From Nephrocerus scutellatus (lineage: Eukaryota; Arthropoda; Insecta; Diptera; Pipunculidae), in assembly GCA_947095585.1 (NCBI GenBank), contig OX352761.1, positions 108,301,890-108,365,889 on the forward strand: a stretch of DNA of 64,000 nt, given 5' to 3'. The position numbers and the translations under genes are program-made. Every line of letters starts with the position of its first letter. Position 1 is the stretch's first letter. The notes beneath the pieces were generated by a model, which was not told the DNA's origin, did no database searches, and worked only from the letters and a program-made list of their open reading frames with translations. Positions 44,235 to 53,224 of the stretch are shown here, in pieces.

Positions 44235-44960
44235 AAATTGTCTACCAGCTTTTTAAACTTTTCGTGATAGATTGGACCAAATGTATTCGATTATGTTCGG
44301 TGGGCGCCATGGCTCAGTGGATAAGTGCATGGCTTCTGATCAGAAGGTTCATGGTTCGAATCCAATAACACCAAAGGTATTTTTCAGGGTGTCCCACCTC
44401 TCGCGAATGAATGACAAATGTTCCGAGAGTAATAACTTGTCACGGAATGCTTCTCAATTCGCCGTTCGGATCCGGCATTTAATTGTAGGTCCCCTCCATT
44501 TGTGTGCAAAAATATAGATGCACAGCACAAATGGTCGCGAGAAGTTAGCCCTTGGACCGCAACGTTCTGTCGCGCCAATATTATTATTTATTAAATTCGG
44601 TGAATAGGGCGGTCATGGCTAAAGTTACACGTTTTCCGACTTAATCCATCCTCTAGCTACCCTGAAAATGTGGATTGGTTCATTGTCTTGTTGAAAAAAC
44701 CAGGATAGAGGACCAAGAATATTCTTCATATTTGGAAATACGCGTTCCAGCAAACTTTTGTTGTTATTTTCGTTCATGTTCACCAGAAAACCAGAGAACA
44801 TGTCGCTTGTAGCAATGAATGGAAATGTTTTGTGTTTTCGAATTAACAAAAGTTTAATCTTAAAGTACCCAATGGTTACAACTTTTATTTCCAAAATTTA
44901 AGAAAAGAGGAACTTATTTTATGAACACATCACAGTTGTACATCAAGTTTTATGGTGTGG
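44235..44960 (-). pseudogene. Tc1-like transposase, interrupted by a SINE
   Basis: The minus frame 44625-44894 contains FSGFLVNMNENNNKSLLERV, ILGPLSWFFQQDNEPIHIFR and VARGWIKSENV, the Tc1 block around the catalytic Asp in QQDNDPKHT. After two stops comes PPYSPN (usual WPPQSPDLNPIE). The SINE at 44303-44595 interrupts the reading exactly here. Beyond the SINE the minus strand continues IIEYIWSNLSRKV (usual PIEN.W..LK..V), restoring the family order. The transposase was already carrying stops; whether these predate the SINE cannot be decided. Confidence 0.85.
44303..44595 (+). mobile_element. Full-length tRNA-derived SINE with 7-bp TSD
   Basis: The 5' head (GGCGCCATGGCTCAGTGGAT, AAGTGCATGG, CTTCTGATCAGAAGGTTCA, GGTTCGAATCC) has Pol III A-box and B-box words at tRNA spacing. 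The anticodon-arm region resembles tRNA-Arg(UCU), by recall of the family. The tRNA-unrelated body has ACAAATGTTCCGAGAGTAAT, GGTCCCCTCCATTTGTGTGC, a hairpin pairing CCATTTGTG (44496-44504) with CACAAATGG (44526-44534), and GGACCGCAACGTTCTGTCGC. It ends in ATT repeats. It is flanked by TTCGGTG at 44296-44302 and 44596-44602. Confidence 0.95.
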
Positions 44961-45182
44961 AGAACAATCAGCTACTATGAAACAATCGAATTGTACTACT
45001 TTCAAAAGAAGACGTGCCTTGCCGGAATTTTGTGCACCATCAGTTCTTTTGCAAAAGATTTTCTTCTACACTAATGCGAGCTAGTTCTCCTACCCACAGT
45101 TGTCTACCGTAACCGCTGTAGATCTGTCATTCTAGTCTTCGAAATCGTTCTTACTCACGGGACTAAAGGTAATGCTACTCCT

Positions 45183-45690
45183 TTGAAACACTTGGATTCA
45201 TAACTAAGTACTGGTATGGCCATTGTTTTTAACCAACAGCTTGGTTGTTGTAGGTTTTAAGGGTCTCTAAAGTAGTGGCATTAAGCAATCGATCCCCTAT
45301 TTCTGATTCCATACTCAAATTGTCTTCTACAATTGACAGTAAGAATATCACACCAGCCAGTATCCAGATTGGCTTGTTGAGAATGGTTTCTCTAGTCATT
45401 CCATTAGAGTCTCGGATCGCTTTCACCAACACCAGGTTGAAGTGAATGCAGGATTGTCAATATCCTTATTGGAGCCTATTATAGGTAAGGAATGAGCTAG
45501 ATAATGATTCGGATATCTTTACTTGAATTATAATAATGGTCAGAGTCAACCTAGGATGTAGTCTTGTCAATTTGTTTTGGATGCTAAATTTCCACATGGT
45601 TTTATAGTGTTCTACCCTGGCTATGCTATTATATCATATAATATTTAGTCTACAAACTGGTGCTGCAGTGAGTTTCGAAACTATATAAAT
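45183..45690 (-). mobile_element. LINE B internal fragment, diverged
   Basis: TAAGTACTGGTATGGCCATTG, GCCAGTATCCAGATTGGC, TCGGATCGCTTTCACCAAC, CAGGTTGAAG and TGGCTATGCTATTATATCAT follow the same order as the minus-strand copy at 52360-52890. It covers RT motifs A to C plus part of the thumb. Many differences show that this is an old copy. Confidence 0.8.
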
Positions 45691-45694
45691 TATT

Positions 45695-46247
45695 TTGTTG
45701 AATTAAGAAGTACATAATGGAAAAGAACTTAATAAAAAAAACTTGCGTGTGTACAGAGTTAACGCGTCAGATATTAAATTTCTTCAGCAATATAAACTTT
45801 AAATCTTAACGCTTATAATTATAGAATGTTAATATAATTACAGTAAGAAGTATATAATACGATGGCAGAGAGTTAAAGAGAAATAAAAGAGAAAACTATT
45901 TTAAAATACCTACATACCGGATTTAAGGATATTATTGAAAGGAGTAAAAAGAGAAATATATATACAAAATATTGGTTTTTTTTTAAATTTAAATTTTCGA
46001 TATTTATGTTATATTTATAGTTGATAATAGAGCGTTATGTTAACTAAAATATGAAACGTACTTTTTTGACTAAATATTCCCTAGATATATTGTAAAATCA
46101 GCATCTATTATAGTTCCTTATTTTATTGCAGTTTTTGATTAACGATAAAATATTAATATGAATATAAAATAAAAAAATATATCTTTATTTTTTCGCTAAA
46201 AAAATATTTTTGTAGTGTTCTGTGCTAATACGTTATTACGCAAGCAT
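45695..46247. other. No gene recognised; very AT-rich
   Basis: Long A/T-dominated stretch with runs of T (45980) and A. Nothing coding. Confidence 0.5.
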
Positions 46248-46556
46248 TAGGACTCCCAAAGGATCTTCAGAAAACCATTAAAAATCCCATAAAATACCTT
46301 CCAAATGTCTAAGAGACCTGCAAACTATCTTTCAAAAGACCGAGAGAGGACCTCCAAAAGACCCAAAAAGATCCTCAAAAGACCCTTTATAGAGCCCAAG
46401 ACTTAAAAGAACCATAAAAACCCCAAAAGACTCCCAAATATCTTCACAAAACGCCCAAAAGACTCCCAAAACGACCCAAATGACCGCCAAAAGACCTCCA
46501 AAAGACCACTAAAAAACCTCAAAGGACCCCAAAAGATCCCTAAAAGACCCCCACTA
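46248..46556. repeat. Degenerate minisatellite, CCAAAAGAC-type
   Basis: About thirty imperfect copies of a 10-11 base word such as CCAAAAGACC/TCCAAAAGAC. The purine-rich strand asymmetry is strong. The minus strand yields an open frame rich in GLL, VFW, SFG and FWG blocks (46403-46717), which I read as a consequence of the repeat and not as a gene. Confidence 0.85.
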
Positions 46557-49080
46557 GGCCAACAACGAATATAGCATAGTTCCCTCTTTCTCTCTCTCCA
46601 GCCAAGTACCTTTTTTCGTCCTTTATAATCGAAATCGTTTCGCATATTACGAAATGTGACGTGATGTGACGAATATAAAACGCTGCAACCTCGAAATTTT
46701 ACCCCCATCGCGCGCAATGAAGTTCTACTTCAAAGAACTCTACAAGATCTATTTCGAGAATAAAATTTAAAAAAAGCTTTAAAAACAATTCGTACAGCTG
46801 TGAATTGATCCAATGACATTCTACAAGAGATTATAACTAACCTCTAGCCATCGAAAATTACTAAGACTTTTTATAGTATAACTTAAATTGTTCTCATGTG
46901 CAATTATGTTGTTAAAATTAATACAAGAAGTATATATATATTTTTATCTTTATATTATGGGTCTCTTGTTACTTAGTTGACTGCTTCAATCTAAAACGAA
47001 CCCTATCGGTTACAAGGCAATATATTATTATTTAACAAACATTTTAGCACTTGGAGAATATTTTAATACGAAATAAGTTAATTCAAATATCAAATATTCA
47101 TCTAACAATTACCACAATGTGTTGTCTAATAACGAGTTTTACGACAACATTTTTTGTCATGTGATCAATATTCAGTTGATCGATTCGATTCTTTTAGGAA
47201 TAATAAATTCGGCCAAGGTTTAGTTCGAGTTTTTGCGTGTGGTTTTCATTTTTTTCAAATCGCTTAACAGATTAGATTTATTGATATTTTTACAAATACT
47301 GACTAGCATATTTGAATTTTTGTATTTTCCAAAGAAGTCACTAGGAGAGAACATACAACATGAGCTTTATCTAGAAGCTTGCAGACAGATAATACTCGTA
47401 TATTGGGTTTACTATATTTGTTGATAAACAAACTCTTTAAACACACCTTCTTTTTGAAAATTTAATTTATTTTTTGATTATGTATAAAGATATAACTACA
47501 CTCCTCTTTTTTAATCACAGCAAAAAAAGGGTAAATGGGTAGAGGTAAAGGTAAAGGTGTAAAAAAAAACATTCTAAACATTTCTATTGAGTAAGCATAG
47601 GCTATTCAGTTAAAAAGACTTATTCTGATGGCAACGGAAGGGATCTGTTGGCAGCTAGCTATAGAACACAATTTTATATTGATTCTGGTATTATAAAAAT
47701 AAATGTGGGAAAAGTAATTTCTTTGAATTGTCCCATTATAATCATATCAACATCATAATCACAGTAATATCTGGCTCTACAACCGTGAATAGTGCCGATT
47801 GAAATACTATATAGAAGTGACCGTTGGCTAGATAAGTAGAGTGGCATTTTGACTTACCGTCAATTACTTCAAATCGAGTCGAAGAAGTTCATGATCATGA
47901 TGAGTTGTATATTGGTAAACATATAAATGCTTGATCCAGGTTAGTCGAGTTGAAAAACATATTCATTTAGAAATCACGTACGTTTATTTTTTCAAAAGAT
48001 TAATTAAAAAGTTTTTAGAAAATGAAAACTAACAGAATAATAAAGTTAGATATAATTGAAAGTGCATGCTGGCTACTGTTGGTAAGAAAAAACATGACCA
48101 AGCAATACAATAAAAATCTTTGATTAATCTATTGTATGTGACAAAGTTAAAGAAAAATAAGGAGGAAAGCTGTAAGTTGAATTCGGAAAAAGTGGGATTT
48201 TTGAAAATCAAGGAAAGCGGAACAATACTTGGTGGAGTATTTATTTTTTAATTTAACATTTAATTGATGTAGTGAAACAAGTTATGTTTCAGTTAATTTT
48301 TAATAAAATATAACTATTTACAAGTAAAAAAAGCAAACAAATTTGTACTAAATATCCAAGATATATATCCCAATAAAAAATAAAGCTTTCAATATAACTA
48401 AGTTACAGTGGAAAATTATTGTCGAACAGTTAATGAATACGTGTAAATAGGTATGTAAACAAAAAACTGAACAAGGCACAAAAATGCTTAATCATAGTAA
48501 TTAACTAAGTAATTCACGACGAACACACGGTTCTTAAGTGGCAAATAAATTACAAGCAAAATTATCAGCACATCAGCTGCCGCATACACATCAGAGAGAT
48601 AAGTTACGTGAGCGCGTGTCTTTGTCGCTTTACAACTGAATGAATTCGGTTTTCCCTGAAACGAATCACGTGCATCATTAAATCATAAGAGAAGACCAAT
48701 ATATTTACTATGCGATACAAGCTACAGTTGGTAGTTGATGACATGTGCTAGCCTATTTGAGTTCTAAATCGTTTCACGCTTATATACGAGTACTTTTGGT
48801 TTTTGCTTCTTCTTGCAAGTACAGAGTATAGTCAGCTTGTTCTGATTTATCAGTTTAGGTGGAAAATGCTTAAAGAGATGATTCCTTGGTTAATTACGAT
48901 GTTGTTGTGAATGTTGTATGAGGGTCTATTGTCAACACCTGCGGTGTGCGTAGCGTTTTAATGCGAAGAAACGTACCGTAGATCGTGCATCAATTCACAC
49001 CCTGTAACACTTGAACGCGTCTAGCTACAAGGTCACTCTGTTGGTCTTTTTGAAAGAAGTATAAATGTATAGGAATGACC
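46557..49080. other. No gene recognised; AT-rich
   Basis: 46568-46730 contains CT runs and CGTGATGTGACG-type words with no clear identity. 47530-47570 has GGTAAA repeats. 48450-48850 is mixed-composition single-copy-looking sequence. No element or exon is recognised. Confidence 0.4.
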
Positions 49081-49082
49081 GA

Positions 49083-49775
49083 ATACCAAACTGTGCTGCC
49101 GCCACCAAGAATAGACGAAGTTAGCAGAGCGATAAATCGGCGCAAAAATAATAAGACCCCGGGGTCAGATGGAATCCCAGCGGAACTGGTTAAAATAGGA
49201 GGCCCTACATTACACCAAGCAATTCAGGAAGTAATAGTGCAAGTATGAGAGTAAGAAGCTATGCCAGAAGACTGGCGAAGAGGCATAAGAATGTAGATAT
49301 CACAAAATGCAACAATTATCGTGGTATAGTGTTGATGAGTACCGCGTATAAAAGCGTATAAAGCGTATAAAGCATTCTGATCTCTTAGCCGCGTTCGAGA
49401 GAAAAGTCTTACGGAGAATTGTTGGCCCCGTATGTGAGGAAGGACGATTCCGGAGACTCTATAATGATGGGATCTTTGAACGTTATCGCGATGTCGACAT
49501 CGTGAAAAAAATTAAGCTCGGTAGGCTCCGGTGGGCAGAACACCTAGCTCGCATGAGCGAAGAGGATCCTGCTCGGAAAGTCCTTTGCGGTAGGATTTAT
49601 GGAACACGACAGCGATGCCGGCCAAGCCTACGCTGGAAGGATGGCGTAGACCAGGACGCCCAGAGTTTAGGGATGCCAAACTGGATGACATCGGCTCGAA
49701 ATCGGGACCGGTGGAGAGACTTTTTGCGGGAGGCCAGGGCCGGACCCCGGTTGTAGAGCCAAATATGATGATGAT
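49083..49775 (+). mobile_element. LINE B copy with large internal deletion
   Basis: 49083-49340 encodes the RT N-terminus (PPPRIDEVSRAI, PGSDGIPAELVKIGG, AMPEDWRRG). At 49341-49375 the sequence jumps to the C-terminal region (compare 37755 with 38600 in the larger copy) through a short tandem of AAAGCGTAT. 49502-49756 keeps an open frame with KLGRLRWAEHLARMSEEDPA, GTRQRCRPSLRWKDGVDQDA and ARNRDRWRDFLREA. The 3' end is GGTTGTAGAGCCAAATATGATGATGAT. By eye it is close to the 37 kb copy, so relatively young. Confidence 0.9.
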
Positions 49776-49784
49776 ATTTGCCTT

Positions 49785-50015
49785 ATCAACGTCATTTAAA
49801 TGCACAGTTTTTACTGCCCCTGTGGTGTTATCAAAGTATTTCAAGATATTCGGCTCTACAACCTGAAAAAAATCTTTTGTAGCAATCTTTCCGTTCTTTA
49901 TGCTTAACTCTGCCAATTGTTCTGTTGTTGCTCTTCCTTTTTCTTCTTCTTCTTTTTCTCGGAACCCTGGAGACCACCATATTTTTGTTCGCACTGACAT
50001 TTCCTTTAATTGCAT
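49785..50015 (-). CDS. Unrecognised open frame, 77 codons, cut by LINE B
   Basis: From an ATG at 50015 the minus strand runs MQLKEMSVRTKIWWSPGFRE, an acidic KEEEEKGR stretch, then TTEQLAELSIKNGKIATKD, FFQVVEPNILKYFDNTTG and AVKTVHLNDVDKAN without a stop, until it enters antisense LINE B sequence. Composition and lack of stops stand out locally. I do not recognise the family; it could be a host exon, an unknown mobile-element protein, or chance. It contains GGTTGTAGAGCCGAATAT (minus strand, near 49848-49865), one mismatch from the LINE B 3' end. Confidence 0.3.
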
Positions 50016-50019
50016 AGTA

Positions 50020-51514
50020 TTTTGTTATTTTATCTCAATAAGTGAGTAAAAGTCCCGATCTACTGAATAATTTGCCAATTTTCTTGAGTGTAGTTTGTAT
50101 TGTAATATGTGGCCGATAAGAACATGTCTTAAGTCAGAGTCAAACTGCAATTGATGTCATAACCAGACGCTCCTTTGCATCAACACCTACAATTTAGAGT
50201 TTGCATAAAGAATTGAAATGAAATATGACATAAATATGCTTAAATAATTACATTCGTTATTTATCTATCTTATGGTATAAACGACCTTGTTCAATTGATG
50301 AATTGCACCAGACTGTGTACAAACCAATCGATCAAATTGATAATTTGTTTGGCGAAGTACTTTTTTATAATCCATTTTCATAGAAATTATTTTTATTTAA
50401 AAATTAATGTCGAAAAGATAATGATGTTCCAAAAATGAAAAAACATTCCCTGCTGTAAGCGAATGTCTACGATTGTTCGACCGTTTATGTGATTTTTGTG
50501 CACATTTCTTCAGAAACTTATCTTTATAGTGATTAATAGGGTAAGTTTTAAAGCAATTTTTTATTTTTTGGAGCATATGAGGTCTGCATTGAAAAATTTA
50601 TGATAATTAAAAGCTTCTCAATCTAGGTTTGGAAAATATGTCCTCTAGGTGTGACAACTTTGACTTTACCTTTACTCAACACTGAAATTAGAAGTTCTAA
50701 AGTGAAAATTACATTTAAAATAACTCTATATGTGCCGAAAGAATTCACAGCAAGTATTATCCTACGCTTTTGGTTTTATTAGCAAACATCTTAAGTTTAT
50801 CAATCAATCAAATATAGCGTTTTTAAAAGGTTTCTTACTGCAATTTGTGTTGCTATACATACAATTTTTATTTATACTATATGTTAATTAAAGAAAAGTC
50901 CTAATAATACCTACTTTTAGATAAGCGAGCAACGAAGTCGTGACTCCTTGTTTAGCAACTTCCCTATTACCTGTAGTATTGTTGTTATCTATTAATAATC
51001 ACGACGCAAAAACGCGGCGCTCCATAACCAGGTATATATAAAACATCGAATGAAACATATTTAGGATTACTAGAATCGTACAGTTATAAGATCAACAGAG
51101 TCTACCAAATTCGTTTTATATTAAAATCTTTAATTTTTAAACAAACAGCTGCTTGTTCACCTCATGTGTTAGCAGTTCTAATCAAAACTGTGTCGAAGCA
51201 GAGCAAGTGCATGACAATGTGATACGACAAATCGGAGTTTGACTTGCTAATTAGCTAAGTATTTTTGGTGCAAAATACCTGTATGTACCTAAGTAATGTG
51301 TATTAACGACACTGCAACTCAGCCTATTTCACGAGTATAAACGATTGTTCTATGGGTGGAAAAACTTAAAGGGCCAATGCGTTGGTTCATTACGACTAAA
51401 AAATAATTTGGGAGTGGGGTCTATTTTTCACCATAGAAGAGTCAATAGCATTTTTGAATTTTAAATCATAGTCCGCCAGCCTTTGGGTACATTTTTTGGT
51501 GCTGGTGTATGAGA
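50020..51514. other. No gene recognised
   Basis: AT-rich non-coding sequence. No motif is seen. Confidence 0.4.
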
Positions 51515-51915
51515 AAGTGATCCGAAGCTCACAAGAAACAATCAAATAATGACTAAGCTATATGATATTGATATCATCAGAAGCATTTTAAGTGTTGTAC
51601 AAAAAGCTATCATCCAAATATCGGGCGGGACCAAATCTGGAGCAGTACATTAACAGTATAACTAATCATGTCGGCTGTTCCTACGAGCAGAAGATTCAGC
51701 AGTGGTCCTACAGTTAAGGTAGTTTGGAGTACGAATTCAAAAACTTTATCTATCTCCGGCCAATTCTAGTGGCCAATTCTGGCATGGAATCAATTGTATA
51801 AACCCAATAAAGTTCAATAGGGTTTTTATTTCTAGACTCTGTCAAGGCTTTTTAAATCCAAGAAATTATAAAAGTAATAATCAAGTCTTTTGTGGAAAGA
51901 GAGTGTAGATAAAAC
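51515..51915 (+). mobile_element. LINE B-like internal fragment, strongly diverged
   Basis: GATATTGATATCATCAGAAG, GTTGTACAAAAAGCTATCATCC, CCTACGAGCAGAAG and TCAAGGCTTTTTAAATCC track the RT region 38205-38505 of the larger LINE B copy. All frames are destroyed. Confidence 0.65.
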
Positions 51916-52011
51916 GTCAGCAGTTTTGGAAATTTAGTGGTTTGTAATTGAAACTGGAGAGATTACTTTACCGATACCAGACCCAGGTCTGACCTGTTAG
52001 TCATTATCCTA

Positions 52012-53128
52012 TTTGGCTCTACAACCGGTGCTAGGTGCTGGCCTCCCGCAAAAAAAAAATCCACCGGTCCTGATTTCGAGCCAATGTCATCCAGTTTGGC
52101 ATCCCTAAAAACATGACGTCCTGGTCTACGCCATCCTTCCAGCGTACGCTTGGCCGGCCTTAGCTCATGCTAGCTAGGGGTCTTGCCCACCGTGCTTAAT
52201 TCTCTATACGATGACGACATCGTGGTTACGCTCGTAGATCACATCATTATAGAGTCTCCGGAAAAGTCCTTCCTCACATACGTAAGACTTTTCTCTCGAG
52301 CGCGGGTATGAGGTCAGAATGCTTTTTGCTAAGCACCCAATCTCGGATCCATTTGTAAGTACTGGTATGACAATTGATTTATACCAGCAGCTTGGACTTT
52401 ATGGTTAAATTCCTGGATTTGGAGAATCTTGACACACTATAGTAGGCTTCGTTGGCTTTAAGCAACCGTGCGCGTATTTCGGGTTCCATGCTGTTATCGG
52501 CTGTTACAGTTGACCCGAGAGCTTCCTGTACAGCTCTTGGGCTTCTGTCAATATCGTCTGCGTAAGCCAGTATCTGAATGGACTTATAGAGGATTGTTCC
52601 TCTCGCCGTTACATCAGAGTCTCCGATCACTTTCTCCAACGCCAGGTTGAAGAGGACCCAGGACAGTCCATACCCTTGTCGGATCCCGTTATAGATGTTG
52701 GATGGGCTTGATAGTGATCCAGATATTTGTACTTGGCTTATAATATTGGTCCTGGTCAACCTACATAGTCGTGTCAGTTTATTTGGGATGCCCAATTCTC
52801 TCCTGGCTTTATAAAGTTCTACTCTGCCTATGCTATCATAGGCGTCTTTATAGTCTATAAAAATATGGTTTATGTAGTGAGTTTTGAAACAATTCACAAT
52901 TGTTCCTCACCTGCCTAAGGGTGTAAATCTGATCAGTTGTTGATTTGCTGGGATGAAGCCACACTGGTATGGAGCAATGACGACTAAAGCGTATGGGCCT
53001 ATACTGTCTTAAAGGATGGAGGAGAAAATCTTATACGCGGTACTCAACACGTTATCCTACGATAATTGCTGCAGATTGTGACATCTTCTTTCTTATGTAT
53101 GGGGCAGAGGATGCCCGTCTGTAGGTTT
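52012..53128 (-). mobile_element. LINE B copy, minus strand, with preserved YADD
   Basis: Its 3' end at 52012 (minus reading GGTTGTAGAGCCAAATAGGAT) leads 5'-ward through RDRW-type C-terminus, thumb, RT core and the N-terminal RT part near 53128. It lacks the endonuclease. It shares the element order with the copies at 37 and 49 kb. A SINE fragment follows immediately. Confidence 0.9.
52379..52897 (-). pseudogene. LINE B reverse transcriptase core with intact catalytic motif
   Basis: 172 codons free of stops, the longest frame in the window. Blocks: HIFIDYKDAYDSIGRVELYK (motif A), SSPSNIYNGIRQGYGLS and VLFNLALEKVIGDSD (motif B region), ILYKSIQILAYADDIDR (motif C intact), then RARLLKANEAYYSVSRFSKS. 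About 130 bases between motif C and the thumb are deleted in frame relative to the 37 kb copy. There is no proper start codon at its 5' limit, so it is a remnant and not a functional gene. Confidence 0.85.
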
Positions 53129-53149
53129 ATGAGACTTATGTTTTTAAAT

Positions 53150-53222
53150 GTTCGTTGCGGTCCAAGGCCGAACTTCTCGCGACCATTTGTGTTGTGCAGG
53201 TATATTTTTGGACACAAATGGA
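53150..53222 (-). mobile_element. SINE fragment (3' part)
   Basis: CGTTGCGGTCCAAGGCC, ACTTCTCGCGACCATTTGTG, TTGTGCAGG and TATTTTTGGACACAAATGGA match the 3' part of the SINE on the minus strand. The tRNA head and the ATT tail are missing. Confidence 0.8.
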
Positions 53223-53224
53223 CC

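Noticed and set aside
44303..44375. tRNA gene at the SINE head
   Set aside because: A and B boxes are present, but the acceptor stem does not pair and the same head continues into a repeated body with TSDs, so it is a SINE.
46403..46717. Hydrophobic GLL/VFW repeat protein
   Set aside because: It is explained by the minisatellite; no start context or conserved domain.
49512..49784. C-terminal half of the 167-codon minus frame
   Set aside because: It is antisense to the LINE B C-terminus; only the part above 49785 is unexplained.
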